The notes under the pieces are model-generated. The model had not been told where the DNA came from, searched no databases, and saw nothing but the letters and a program-made list of their open reading frames with translations. From Marmoricola sp. (lineage in GTDB: Bacteria; Actinomycetota; Actinomycetes; Propionibacteriales; Nocardioidaceae): a stretch of 64,000 nt of DNA. The stretch covers positions 1 through 64,000 of the forward strand of contig NZ_JAOPXI010000070.1 in assembly GCF_025965215.1 (NCBI RefSeq). Reading direction: 5' to 3'. Position 1 is the first letter of the stretch. Each line of letters begins with the position of its first letter. The translations under genes were made by a program, and so were the position numbers. Below, in pieces: positions 6,859-15,904 of this stretch.

Positions 6859-8649
6859 ATGACCTCACCGCCTGCCGCTGTGCCCGAGGAGGCGTCGGCC
6901 GTCGCTCTCGCCTCCGGCCCGGAGCACACCCGCGCCGACTGGGAGAAGAGCGCGGCTGCGGTCCTGCGCAAGTCCGGCCGCCTGACCGAGGACGAGGCCG
7001 ACTCCGAAGTCTGGACCACGCTGGCCCGGCGCACCCTGGACGGCATCGAGATCACCCCGCTCGGCACGCCTGCGCTGATCGAGAAGCTGAGCACGAGCGG
7101 ACGGCCGGATCGGGTCGGTGACTGGGATGTCCGCGCCTGGTTCGCGGACCCCGACGCGAAGGCAACGGCAGTCGACATCGAGCTCGACCTGAACAACGGC
7201 GTCAACTCGGTCTGGCTCGAGGTGGGCACTGGTGGAGTACCCCTCGACGGACTCGCCACCGCCCTGGCCGGCGTCCTGCTCGACGCGGCGCCGGTCGTCC
7301 TGGAGCCGCAGGACCCGGTCGCAGCCGCCGAGGCGTTCGCTGCGATCGCCACCGGGACCCGGCTCTGCGACGGCACCAACCTCGGCGCCGACCCGCTCGC
7401 TGCTCTGGTGCGTGACGGCCGTGGGTCCGACGTCGACGCCGTTGTGGCTGCTGTCGCAAGGACAGCTGTCGAGCTCGGGTGCCTCGCGCTGGTCGTGGAC
7501 GGGACCGCGGTCCACGACCTCGGTGCCTCGGACTCCCAGGAACTCGGCTGGAGCTTCGCGGTCGGTGCCGCCTACCTGCGCGCGCTGGTTGGGGCTGGTC
7601 ACAGCGTCCCCGATGCCGCAGCCCTGATCGAGTTCCGCTACGCGGCCACCGACGAGCAGTTCCCCACGATCGGCAAGCTGCGTGCTGCCCGACGCGGCTG
7701 GGACCGGGTGCTCGAGCTCAGCGGCGTCGACGCGGGCGCGCGCCGCCAGCGCCAGCACGCGGTCACCTCCCGTCCGATGATGAGCAAGTACGACCCCTGG
7801 GTGAACATGCTGCGCACCTGCGTGGCCTCGTTCTCCGCCGGCGTAGGCGGTGCCGATGCGGTGACCGTGCTGCCGTTCGACGTCCACCTCGGCCTGCCCG
7901 ACGTGTTCAGCCGCCGGATCGCCCGCAACACCTCGGCGCTGCTGATCCACGAGGCGCACCTGGCCAAGGTGACCGACCCGGCCGGTGGCGCCTTCGCGAT
8001 CGAGAAGCTGACCGAGGACCTTGCCCTCGCCGGCTGGGCCGAGTTCTCCGCGATCGAGGCAGCCGGTGGCGCGGCCGCAGCCGTGGCTGACGGTTCGGTA
8101 CGAGCCAGGATCGCCGCTGTCGTGGCCGATCGCGAGCGCCAGATCGCGCTGCGCAAGCGTCCGCTGACCGGTGTCTCGGAGTTCCCGAACCTCGACGAGA
8201 TCCTGCCCGAACGTCGACCCTACGCAGCCGGCGCGCGCACCGTCCAGCCGTGGGGACACGCGTTCGAGGCGCTGCGCGATGCCCCGACCGGGACGGTGTT
8301 CCTGGCGACCATGGGGACCGTGGCGGCGCACACAGCTCGGGCGACGTTCGCCAGCAACCTGTTCGCTGCCGGCGGCATCGCCTGCGTCAACCCGGGCCGC
8401 AACGACGACGCCGAGGCCGTGCTCGCGGCGTACCGGGGTCCGGACGGCGGCCAGCCGGTGGTCTGCTTGACCGGAGCCGACAAGGCGTACGCAGCCTGGG
8501 GGGCCGAGCTGGCCGCCGGACTCCGTGCCGCCGGGGCGCAGTGGGTGATCCTGGCCGGCAAGCCCATCGATGGCATCGCGGTCGACGACACCTGCGCGAT
8601 GGGCGTGGATGCGCTGGCCTTCCTCAACCGGACCAGGGAGAAGTTCTGA
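6859..8649 (+). CDS. mutA: Methylmalonyl-CoA mutase small (beta) subunit
   Basis: This is the 596-residue non-catalytic partner of MutB in the heterodimeric adenosylcobalamin enzyme that interconverts (R)-methylmalonyl-CoA and succinyl-CoA. It has the mutase TIM-barrel region ([49 protein letters not shown]). Its C-terminal flavodoxin-like domain lacks the DxHxxG cobalamin-ligand motif that MutB retains, as is normal for small subunits. It overlaps mutB by ATGA, indicating a coupled mutA-mutB-meaB operon. The start is the ATG placed 7 nt after a TATCCT box. Succinyl-CoA made here connects to the SDH operons upstream. Confidence 0.95.
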   Translation: MTSPPAAVPEEASAVALASGPEHTRADWEKSAAAVLRKSGRLTEDEADSEVWTTLARRTLDGIEITPLGTPALIEKLSTSGRPDRVGDWDVRAWFADPDAKATAVDIELDLNNGVNSVWLEVGTGGVPLDGLATALAGVLLDAAPVVLEPQDPVAAAEAFAAIATGTRLCDGTNLGADPLAALVRDGRGSDVDAVVAAVARTAVELGCLALVVDGTAVHDLGASDSQELGWSFAVGAAYLRALVGAGHSVPDAAALIEFRYAATDEQFPTIGKLRAARRGWDRVLELSGVDAGARRQRQHAVTSRPMMSKYDPWVNMLRTCVASFSAGVGGADAVTVLPFDVHLGLPDVFSRRIARNTSALLIHEAHLAKVTDPAGGAFAIEKLTEDLALAGWAEFSAIEAAGGAAAAVADGSVRARIAAVVADRERQIALRKRPLTGVSEFPNLDEILPERRPYAAGARTVQPWGHAFEALRDAPTGTVFLATMGTVAAHTARATFASNLFAAGGIACVNPGRNDDAEAVLAAYRGPDGGQPVVCLTGADKAYAAWGAELAAGLRAAGAQWVILAGKPIDGIAVDDTCAMGVDALAFLNRTREKF

Positions 8650-10823
8650 TGAGCGTTCCGGAGAGCTTCGCGGGCCTGGAGCTGGCGGGTTCAGGCGTCT
8701 CGGCAATCTCGACCACCGAGGGAGCCGATCGGGTTGGGGAGGCATGGGAGGCGCCCGAGGGGATCTCGGTCCTTCCTGTCTACGGGCCGGAGGACCTCGA
8801 GGGCCTCGACGCACTCGACACCTACCCGGGGCTGAGCCCGTTCCTGCGCGGTCCGTACCCGACGATGTACACCACCCAGCCCTGGACCGTGCGCCAGTAC
8901 GCCGGCTTCTCCACCGCCGAGGAGTCCAACGCGTTCTACCGCCGCAACCTCGCAGCGGGCCAGAAGGGCCTCTCGGTCGCGTTCGACCTGGCCACCCACC
9001 GTGGCTACGACTCCGACCACCCGCGGGTGCGCGGGGACGTCGGTATGGCCGGCGTCGCGATCGACTCGATCTACGACACCCGCGTGCTCTTCGAGGGCAT
9101 CCCCCTCGACGAGATGTCGGTGTCGATGACGATGAACGGCGCGGTCCTGCCGGTCCTCGCCCTCTACATCGCCGCGGCCGAGGAGCAGGGGGTGAAGCCG
9201 GAGCAGCTCACGGGGACGATCCAGAACGACATCCTCAAGGAGTTCATGGTCCGCAACACCTACATCTACCCGCCGGCGCCGAGCATGCGGATCATCTCCG
9301 ACATCTTCGCGTACACCGCGCAGAAGATGCCGCGCTTCAACTCCATCTCGATCTCCGGCTACCACATCCAGGAGGCCGGGGCGACCAACGACCTCGAGCT
9401 GGCCTACACGTTGGCCGACGGAGTCGAGTACATCCGCGCCGGACTGGATGCGGGCATCGACATCGACGCGTTCGCCCCGCGACTGAGCTTCTTCTGGGCG
9501 ATCGGGATGAACTTCTACATGGAGATCGCCAAGATGCGCGCCGCCCGCGCACTCTGGGCCCGGCTGGTCGCCGACTTCAACCCGACCAACCCGAAGTCGC
9601 TCTCCCTGCGCACGCACAGCCAGACCTCGGGCTGGTCGCTGACCGCCCAAGACGTGTTCAACAACGTGCAGCGCACCTGCATCGAGGCGATGGCGGCCAC
9701 CCAGGGCCACACCCAGTCGCTGCACACCAACGCGCTGGACGAGGCGATCGCGCTGCCGACCGACTTCTCCGCCCGGATCGCTCGCAACACCCAGCTCCTG
9801 CTGCAGCAGGAGTCCGGCACCACCGGGACGATCGATCCGTGGGCCGGTTCGTACTACGTCGAGAAGCTGACCCACGACCTCGCCAACCGGGCCTGGGCGC
9901 ACATCGGTGAGGCCGAGGCTGCCGGCGGCATGGCGAAGGCGATCGAGCAGGGCATCCCGAAGCTGCGCATCGAGGAAGCCGCCGCCCGGACCCAGGCGCG
10001 CTTGGACTCCGGCGCCCAGAAGCTGATCGGCGTCAACACGTACCGCCTCGCCGACGAGGACAAGCTCGACGTCCTCTCGATCGACAACAACGAGGTCTAC
10101 AAGCAGCAGCTCGCCAAGCTCGAGCGGCTGCGCGCGGAGCGCAATGCCGATGACGTCCAGCGCACCTTGGACGCGCTGACCGCCTCGGCCGAGCGCGGCG
10201 CCGCGAAGGGCTCCCTGGACGGCAACCTGCTCGCCCTGGCCGTGGACGCGGCTCGGGCGAAGGCGACGGTCGGCGAGATCTCGGACGCCCTGGAGAAGGT
10301 GTACGGGCGCCACCAGGCCGTGATCCGTACGATCTCGGGGGTGTACAAGAGAGAGTCCGGTTCGAACGAGGCCGTGCAGGCCGTGATCGCCGCGGCGGAC
10401 AAGTTCGCCGAGGACGAGGGCCGTCGACCGCGCATCCTGGTCGCCAAGATGGGTCAAGACGGCCACGACCGCGGCCAGAAGGTCATCGTCACCGCGTTCG
10501 CCGACCTCGGTTTCGACGTCGACGTGGGTCCCCTGTTCGCGACCCCCGAAGAGGTCGCCCAGCAGGCGGTCGACGCCGATGTGCACCTCGTCGGCGTGAA
10601 CTCGCTGGCAGCCGGACACCTCACCCTGGTCCCGGCGCTGAAGAAGGCGCTGGCCGACCTCGGACGCGACGACATCATGGTGGTCGTCGGCGGTGTCATC
10701 CCGCCGGACGACGTACCGACGCTGCTGGAGATGGGCGCCGCTGCTGTGTTCCCGCCGGGAACGGTGATCGCCGACTCTGCGCTGGAGCTGCTCGCCAAGC
10801 TCACCGAACGGCTCGGTCACTGA
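8649..10823 (+). CDS. mutB: Methylmalonyl-CoA mutase large (alpha) subunit
   Basis: This is the catalytic 724-residue subunit. It has the substrate-binding TIM barrel ([46 protein letters not shown]) and a C-terminal B12-binding domain with the cobalt-ligating histidine in GQDGHDRGQ (about H606). Conserved GVNSLAAGH and [11 protein letters not shown] follow. Its length is close to that of characterised actinobacterial MutB. The ATG overlaps the mutA stop. A copy of the REP-like repeat (8696-8721) lies in the variable N-terminal tail, encoding part of VSAISTTEG, and parallels the copy at the start of the Sdh1-like sdhA. It is followed almost immediately by meaB. Confidence 0.97.
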   Translation: MSVPESFAGLELAGSGVSAISTTEGADRVGEAWEAPEGISVLPVYGPEDLEGLDALDTYPGLSPFLRGPYPTMYTTQPWTVRQYAGFSTAEESNAFYRRNLAAGQKGLSVAFDLATHRGYDSDHPRVRGDVGMAGVAIDSIYDTRVLFEGIPLDEMSVSMTMNGAVLPVLALYIAAAEEQGVKPEQLTGTIQNDILKEFMVRNTYIYPPAPSMRIISDIFAYTAQKMPRFNSISISGYHIQEAGATNDLELAYTLADGVEYIRAGLDAGIDIDAFAPRLSFFWAIGMNFYMEIAKMRAARALWARLVADFNPTNPKSLSLRTHSQTSGWSLTAQDVFNNVQRTCIEAMAATQGHTQSLHTNALDEAIALPTDFSARIARNTQLLLQQESGTTGTIDPWAGSYYVEKLTHDLANRAWAHIGEAEAAGGMAKAIEQGIPKLRIEEAAARTQARLDSGAQKLIGVNTYRLADEDKLDVLSIDNNEVYKQQLAKLERLRAERNADDVQRTLDALTASAERGAAKGSLDGNLLALAVDAARAKATVGEISDALEKVYGRHQAVIRTISGVYKRESGSNEAVQAVIAAADKFAEDEGRRPRILVAKMGQDGHDRGQKVIVTAFADLGFDVDVGPLFATPEEVAQQAVDADVHLVGVNSLAAGHLTLVPALKKALADLGRDDIMVVVGGVIPPDDVPTLLEMGAAAVFPPGTVIADSALELLAKLTERLGH
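8696..8721 (+). repeat. REP-like repeat copy inside the 5' end of mutB
   Basis: CGTCTCGGCAATCTCGACCACCGAGG is similar to the sdhA copy at 2867 over its whole length and lies in the same reading frame (VSAISTTEG versus VSASSTTDG). The match is weaker than between the two sdhA copies. Confidence 0.35.
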
Positions 10824-10824
10824 C

Positions 10825-11817
10825 TTGGACCCGAAGTCCGGGACCGACGTCGCTGGACTCGTCACGGGGATCCGCGAAGGAAACCGGACGGCGCTCAGCC
10901 GCGCCATCACATTGGTGGAGAGCTCGCGTGCCGACCACCGCGCGGCTGCTCGCAAGCTGCTGACGGAGCTCGCCGGCGGCGCCCCGACGAGCACGGTTCG
11001 CGTCGGCATCTCCGGCGTACCGGGCGTCGGGAAGTCCACGTTCATCGAGGCGCTGGGCACCTACCTCACCTCGACCGGCCTCAGGGTCGGCGTGCTCGCG
11101 GTCGACCCGTCGAGCGTGCGCACGGGGGGATCGGTGCTCGGGGACAAGACCCGGATGGCCACCCTCTCAGCCGACCCGAACGCGTACATCCGGCCCAGCC
11201 CGTCCGCGGGCACGCTCGGCGGTGTCGCCCGGACGACGACCCAGGCGATGCTGGTCCTCGAAGCAGCCGGGTACGACGTCGTGCTCGTCGAGACCGTCGG
11301 CGTCGGCCAGTCCGAGATCACGGTCGCGGGCATGGTCGACACCTTCCTGTTCCTCACCCTCGCCCGGACCGGCGACCAGCTGCAGGGCATCAAGAAGGGC
11401 ATCCTCGAGATCGCCGACGTGATCGCCGTCAACAAGGCCGACGGTGACCGCGAGCTGGAGGCGAAATCCGCCGCCCGGGAGCTCGCCGGTGCTCTTCGCC
11501 TGGTCTACTCCGGCACCGGCACCTGGGTGCCGCCGGTGCTCACCTGCTCCGGCCTGCACGGCGTCGACGTGGACAACGTCTGGAACCGCGTCGTCGATCA
11601 CCGCTCCTCCCTCGGGGAGGACGGGCTCGCGACCAAGCGCGCCGGGCAGCAGCTCGAGTTCACCTGGGCACTGGTGCGCGACGAGCTCGCCGAGCGGCTG
11701 CGGCGCTCCCCAGGGGTGGCGATGATCCGGGACGAGGTGCGCGGCGCCGTGTTGGCCGGCGAGCTGACCGCTCCGGTGGCTGCGGACCGGTTGCTGGCGG
11801 CCTACGACCGGGACTGA
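10825..11817 (+). CDS. meaB: Methylmalonyl-CoA mutase-associated GTPase MeaB
   Basis: This is a 330-residue G3E-family GTPase that loads adenosylcobalamin into, and protects, methylmalonyl-CoA mutase. It shows the Walker A motif GVPGVGKS at residues 64-71, the switch region DPSSVRTGGSVLGDKTRM, VETVGVGQSE and the base-recognition NKAD. The C-terminal dimerisation arm is present. The only suitable start is TTG at 10825, one base after the mutB stop, so initiation probably depends on coupling to mutB. Its position directly after mutAB supports this role over the older ArgK annotation. Confidence 0.93.
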   Translation: MDPKSGTDVAGLVTGIREGNRTALSRAITLVESSRADHRAAARKLLTELAGGAPTSTVRVGISGVPGVGKSTFIEALGTYLTSTGLRVGVLAVDPSSVRTGGSVLGDKTRMATLSADPNAYIRPSPSAGTLGGVARTTTQAMLVLEAAGYDVVLVETVGVGQSEITVAGMVDTFLFLTLARTGDQLQGIKKGILEIADVIAVNKADGDRELEAKSAARELAGALRLVYSGTGTWVPPVLTCSGLHGVDVDNVWNRVVDHRSSLGEDGLATKRAGQQLEFTWALVRDELAERLRRSPGVAMIRDEVRGAVLAGELTAPVAADRLLAAYDRD

Positions 11818-11842
11818 ACGCCCTGGCGGACGCCACTGCGGG

Positions 11843-11848
11843 TAACCT
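11843..11848 (+). promoter_or_regulatory. -10 box TAACCT of the M20 amidohydrolase gene (leaderless)
   Basis: TAACCT lies 8 nt before the GTG at 11857. It argues for that start over the GTG at 11851 used in the ORF track. Confidence 0.45.
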
Positions 11849-11856
11849 CGGTGTCC

Positions 11857-13062
11857 GTGTCCACCCGTGCGCCTGCTCCTGCTGACGAACTCGGCGACCT
11901 GGTCCGTACCCGGATCGACGCCGCGGCCGATGAGCTGGTCGAGTTCCGTCGCGACCTGCACGCGCACCCCGAGCTCTCCTGGCACGAGGAACGCACCGCG
12001 GGTCGCGTTGCCGACCGGCTCATCGCGGCCGGCCTGACGCCGTCGCGGGTCGGCGCCTCGGGGCTGATCGTCGACATCGGACCGCTCGACTCACCGGTCG
12101 TGGCGCTGCGCGCGGACCTGGACGCGCTGCCCGTGTCGGACCTGACTCCCGACCCGTGGCGCAGCACGGTCGAGGGCGTGGCGCACGCCTGCGGGCACGA
12201 CGTGCATACGAGTTCGCTGCTGGGGGCGGGGATCGCGCTCGCGGGGGTGGCCGACCGGCTGACCAGGCGGGTCCGCCTCGTCTTCCAGCCCGCCGAGGAG
12301 ATCATGCCCGGCGGCGCACTGGCCATGATCGAGGCGGGGGCCCTGAAGGACGTCGAGGCGATCTTCATGCTGCACTGCGACCCGGCCACCGACGTGGGCT
12401 TCGTCGGACTGCGCGAGGGGCCACAGACCGGAGCGGCCGACTCGCTCAGCGTGGTGCTCAGCGGCCGCGGAGGCCACACCTCGCGGCCACACCTGACCGA
12501 GGACCTCACCTTCGCCCTCGGCAAGCTCGTCACCGACCTGCCGGCCGTGCTGTCGCGCCGCCTGGACCCGCGGTCCGGGGTGAGCGTGGTCTGGGGGCTG
12601 GTCCAGGCTGGCTCGGCGGCGAACGTGATCCCGTCGGTGGGCCGGTTGGCGGGCACCGTACGGATGCTCGATGCGCTGGCGTGGGCGGAGGCGGAAGCGG
12701 TGGTCACCGAGGCGATCGGCCAGCTGATGCTCCCGTACGGCGTGTCCACGGAGATCACCTACGTCCGCGGTGTCCCGCCGGTCGTGAACGCCCCGGGCGC
12801 GACCGCCGCGATGGGTCGCGCGGTCGTCGCCTCGACCGCCGAGGGTGGGCTCGTCCCGACGGCCCAGAGCCTCGGAGGCGAGGATTTCGCGTGGTACCTC
12901 GAGCACGTCCCGGGAGCGCTCGGACGCCTGGGGACCCGGACGCCGGGAGGGCCGACGTACGACCTGCACCAGGGGGACCTGCGAGTCGACGAACGGGCGG
13001 TCGCGATCGGCGCCAAGGTGCTCGCGTCGACCGCGGTGGGCGCTGAGGTCACCGACCGATAA
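11857..13062 (+). CDS. M20-family amidohydrolase (AmiA/AmiB-like)
   Basis: This is a 401-residue metal-dependent amidohydrolase of the peptidase M20D/hippurate hydrolase group, which cleaves N-acyl amino acids or related amides in the cytoplasm. Visible motifs are RRDLHAHPELSWHEERTA, ALRADLDALPV, HACGHDVHTSSLLG and FQPAEE, which supply the metal ligands and catalytic Glu. GGEDFAWYLEHVPG with its final metal ligand follows. The substrate cannot be predicted. In mycobacteria, genes of this type (amiA1/amiB1) sit near deoD and pmmB, so its presence beside a nucleoside cluster fits conserved neighbourhood. It is probably transcribed from its own promoter (see the TAACCT box). Confidence 0.85.
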   Translation: MSTRAPAPADELGDLVRTRIDAAADELVEFRRDLHAHPELSWHEERTAGRVADRLIAAGLTPSRVGASGLIVDIGPLDSPVVALRADLDALPVSDLTPDPWRSTVEGVAHACGHDVHTSSLLGAGIALAGVADRLTRRVRLVFQPAEEIMPGGALAMIEAGALKDVEAIFMLHCDPATDVGFVGLREGPQTGAADSLSVVLSGRGGHTSRPHLTEDLTFALGKLVTDLPAVLSRRLDPRSGVSVVWGLVQAGSAANVIPSVGRLAGTVRMLDALAWAEAEAVVTEAIGQLMLPYGVSTEITYVRGVPPVVNAPGATAAMGRAVVASTAEGGLVPTAQSLGGEDFAWYLEHVPGALGRLGTRTPGGPTYDLHQGDLRVDERAVAIGAKVLASTAVGAEVTDR

Positions 13063-13101
13063 CAAATGTGTCGCGGCGCGGGTCGAGCCTGATTCTGTGA
13101 T

Positions 13102-13107
13102 TAGGGT
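13102..13107 (+). promoter_or_regulatory. -10 box TAGGGT of the nucleoside-binding lipoprotein gene
   Basis: The predicted leader of about 40 nt contains a small hairpin (GACGCC-GCCG-GGCGTC, 13123-13138) just before the GAGGAG ribosome-binding site. The same TAGGGT box precedes the ABC ATPase gene at 14350. Confidence 0.35.
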
Positions 13108-13156
13108 GAGCCATCGTTTCGCGACGCCGCCGGGCGTCCCAATTGAGGAGAAGCCC

Positions 13157-14236
13157 TTGCGTCACGCAACCAAGATCGTGGCACTGACCAGCGCCGTACT
13201 GCTCGTCGCTGCCGGATGCGGCAGCAAGCCTGCGTCCAACAGCGGCAACAACCCGACCAGCTCGGGCAAGAAGATCAGCGCCTGCATGGTGCTCGACACC
13301 GGTGGCGTCGACGACCACTCGTTCAACCAGTCCTCGTACGCCGGCCTGACCGCAGCGGCCGCGGCGAACCCGAACATCAAGGTCTCCTACGTCGCGTCGA
13401 ACTCGCAGAACGACTACACGCCGAACCTGACGGCCGAGACCAACGCGAACTGCGACACGGTCATCGCCGTCGGTGGCCTGATGTACCAGGCCGTCGCGAC
13501 GATCGCGAAGGCCAACCCGAACCAGCACTACGCCGAGATCGACAACTCCAACCAGGGCCTGGCCAATGTCTACGGCCTGCAGTACAACACCGCGCAGGGC
13601 GGGTTCCTCGGCGGCTACCTGGCCGCTGCCATGAGCAAGACCGGCAAGGTCGCGACGTACGGCGGACTCAACATCCCGCCGGTCACGATCTACATGGACG
13701 GCTTCTGGGAGGGCGTGCAGTACTACAACGCCCAGAAGCACAAGAGCGTCAAGGTCCTCGGCTGGAACGAGAAGAACCAGAAGGCCGGCACGTTCGCTGG
13801 CTCCTTCACCGACCTGAACAAGGGCAAGACGATCTCCGACGCCTTCATCCAGCAGGGTGCCGACATCATCTTTCCGGTCGCCGGTGGCACCGGCCTCGGC
13901 TCCGGAGCGGCTGCCGCTGCCTCCGGCGGCAAGGTCTCGGTGATCTGGGTCGACACCGACGGCTTCGTCAGCGCCCCGCAGTACGGCAAGTACTTCCTCA
14001 CCAGCGTGACGAAGGGCCTGGCCTCGTCGGTCACGACCTACGCCAACGCGGTCGCGAGCGGTACCTTCCCGAGCGGCAGCTACATCGGCACCCTGAAGAA
14101 CGGTGGCACCGGCCTGGCGCCGTTCCACAACTTCGACTCGGTCGTGCCGGCGTCCACCAAGGCCGAGCTCGCTGCGATCACCACGGGCATCGAGAACGGC
14201 TCGATCCAGATCACCTCGCCGAGCCAGCCGAAGTGA
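13157..14236 (+). CDS. BMP-family nucleoside-binding lipoprotein (PnrA-like)
   Basis: This is a substrate-binding lipoprotein of the basic-membrane-protein family, which captures purine/pyrimidine nucleosides for an ABC importer. The 359-residue product begins with a short basic segment and hydrophobic stretch ending in a lipobox cysteine (LLVAAGC), followed by a Ser/Asn-rich linker. Mature-domain features are DTGGVDDHSFNQSSYAGL, GGFLGGYLAAAMSKTGKV and IFPVAGGTGLG. I chose the TTG at 13157 because GAGGAGAAG lies just upstream and the signal peptide begins there; the track ORF extends far back into the amidohydrolase. A strong hairpin follows the gene, before the ATPase. The downstream transporter and salvage genes support nucleoside specificity. 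Confidence 0.9.
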   Translation: MRHATKIVALTSAVLLVAAGCGSKPASNSGNNPTSSGKKISACMVLDTGGVDDHSFNQSSYAGLTAAAAANPNIKVSYVASNSQNDYTPNLTAETNANCDTVIAVGGLMYQAVATIAKANPNQHYAEIDNSNQGLANVYGLQYNTAQGGFLGGYLAAAMSKTGKVATYGGLNIPPVTIYMDGFWEGVQYYNAQKHKSVKVLGWNEKNQKAGTFAGSFTDLNKGKTISDAFIQQGADIIFPVAGGTGLGSGAAAAASGGKVSVIWVDTDGFVSAPQYGKYFLTSVTKGLASSVTTYANAVASGTFPSGSYIGTLKNGGTGLAPFHNFDSVVPASTKAELAAITTGIENGSIQITSPSQPK

Positions 14237-14269
14237 TCGACTGCGGTAGCCGCTGAACCGAAGCACGAG

Positions 14270-14301
14270 CAGGGGAGCACCAGTTCACTGGTGCTCCCCT
14301 G
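14270..14301 (+). terminator. Perfect 14-bp hairpin after the lipoprotein gene
   Basis: CAGGGGAGCACCAG-TTCA-CTGGTGCTCCCCTG is a perfect 14-bp stem with a 4-nt loop, followed by a weak T-containing run. It is likely a terminator or processing stem that keeps lipoprotein mRNA in excess over the transporter mRNA. Confidence 0.75.
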
Positions 14302-14349
14302 TTGCCGCCTTCGGTCGCAGATGGTCGACTGTCCACCGGGCAGCACGAC

Positions 14350-14355
14350 TAGGGT
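14350..14355 (+). promoter_or_regulatory. -10 box TAGGGT before the nucleoside ABC ATPase gene
   Basis: This is an internal promoter candidate after the hairpin, about 28 nt before the GTG start, which has an AGGGGA ribosome-binding site. Confidence 0.35.
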
Positions 14356-14383
14356 GAAACGCGACGCTTGAGAGGGGACGTTC

Positions 14384-15904
14384 GTGAAGCTGGAGTTGCG
14401 TGGCATCACCAAGCGGTTCGGCACGCTCATCGCCAACGACTCCATCGACCTGGTGGTCGAGCCCGGCGAGATCCACGCCCTGCTGGGGGAGAACGGTGCC
14501 GGCAAGAGCACGCTGATGAACACGCTCTACGGGCTGTACCAGCCCGACGACGGCGAGATCCTGATCGACGACGTTCCGGTCAAGTTCTCCGGCCCGGGCG
14601 ATGCGATGGCGGCCGGCATCGGGATGGTGCACCAGCACTTCATGCTGATCCCGGTCTTCACCGTCGCCGAGAACGTCGAGCTCGGTCACGAGCGCACCAA
14701 ACGGTTCGGGTTCCTCGACCGCCGCAGCGCTCGTCGCGAGGTCGAGGAGGTAGCCCAGCGCTACGGCTTGCACGTGCCCGTCGACGCGCTCGTCCAGGAC
14801 CTCCCGGTCGGTGTACAGCAGCGCGTGGAGATCCTCAAGGCGCTCGTCCGCAACGCCAAAGTGCTGATCCTGGACGAGCCCACCGCCGTACTGACGCCCC
14901 AGGAGACCGACGATCTGATGGAGGTCATGCGGACGCTCAAGGCGGCCGGTACCTCCATCGTGTTCATCACCCACAAGCTTCGCGAGGTCCGTGCCGTCGC
15001 CGACCGGATCACCGTCATCCGGCGCGGCAAGGTCGTCGGCGAGGCCGATCCCACCTCGACCGCGGCCGAGCTCGCCTCGCTGATGGTGGGCCGCCCGGTG
15101 CAGCTCAACATCGACAAGTCCGCCGCCAGGCCCGGTGCCGAGGTCGTGAAGGTCGAGAACGTCAGCATCATCGACGCGGTCGGCGCACTGATCGTCGACG
15201 GCGTCAGCTTCAACGTGCGCGCTGGCGAGATCTACGCCCTGGCCGGGGTGCAGGGCAACGGCCAGACCGAGCTCACCGAGGCCCTCGTGGGCCTGGCTGC
15301 GGTGAAGTCCGGGAAGATCACGCTCGACGGTCGCGACATCACCCGGGCCCACGTCGACAGCATCCTGGAGAGCGGGGTCGGATACGTCCCCGAGGACAGG
15401 CTGCACGACGGGCTGGTGAGCAGCTTCACGGTCGCCGAGAACCTGGTCCTCGACCTGTACGACCGGGCGCCGTTCTCGCGGGTGGGCAGCCTCGACCTGG
15501 GCAAGATCGCCGAGAACGCCGAGCAGCGGATCTCGGAGTACGACGTCCGGACCGGCTCGATCGACCACACCGCGTCGACGCTGTCGGGAGGCAACCAGCA
15601 GAAGGTCGTGCTCGCCCGTGAGCTCTCCCGGCCGCTGAAGCTGCTGATCGTGGCGCAGCCGACCCGCGGTCTTGACGTCGGCTCGATGGAGTTCGTGCAC
15701 AAGCAGATCGTTCGCGAGCGCGACAACGGCGCGGCGGTGATCCTGATCTCGACCGAGCTCGACGAGGTGCTCGGCCTCGCCGACCGGATCGCGGTGATGT
15801 ACCGCGGCAAGATCATCGGGGAGCTTCCCGGCGGATCTGCCCCCGAGGAGATCGGGCTGCTGATGGCCGGTACCCGGCTCGACCAGGCGCAGGAGGTGTC
15901 ATGA
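14384..15904 (+). CDS. Nucleoside ABC transporter, double ATP-binding subunit
   Basis: This 506-residue protein has two tandem ATP-binding domains and energises nucleoside import. Domain 1 has a complete Walker A (GENGAGKST), Q-loop (HQHFML), signature (LPVGVQQRVEI) and Walker B (VLILDEPT). Domain 2 has a degenerate Walker A (GVQGNGQTEL), signature LSGGNQQKV and a Walker B without the catalytic Glu (LLIVAQPTRGLD). This asymmetry is usual for the sugar/nucleoside (RbsA/NupO-like) ATPases. GTG start with AGGGGAC upstream. It overlaps the first permease by ATGA, so the transporter genes are translationally coupled. Confidence 0.93.
   Translation: MKLELRGITKRFGTLIANDSIDLVVEPGEIHALLGENGAGKSTLMNTLYGLYQPDDGEILIDDVPVKFSGPGDAMAAGIGMVHQHFMLIPVFTVAENVELGHERTKRFGFLDRRSARREVEEVAQRYGLHVPVDALVQDLPVGVQQRVEILKALVRNAKVLILDEPTAVLTPQETDDLMEVMRTLKAAGTSIVFITHKLREVRAVADRITVIRRGKVVGEADPTSTAAELASLMVGRPVQLNIDKSAARPGAEVVKVENVSIIDAVGALIVDGVSFNVRAGEIYALAGVQGNGQTELTEALVGLAAVKSGKITLDGRDITRAHVDSILESGVGYVPEDRLHDGLVSSFTVAENLVLDLYDRAPFSRVGSLDLGKIAENAEQRISEYDVRTGSIDHTASTLSGGNQQKVVLARELSRPLKLLIVAQPTRGLDVGSMEFVHKQIVRERDNGAAVILISTELDEVLGLADRIAVMYRGKIIGELPGGSAPEEIGLLMAGTRLDQAQEVS

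Noticed and set aside
15600-15700. Missing catalytic Glu in the second ATPase domain as a sign of gene damage
   Set aside because: Degenerate second nucleotide-binding sites are normal in the sugar/nucleoside class of double ATPases.
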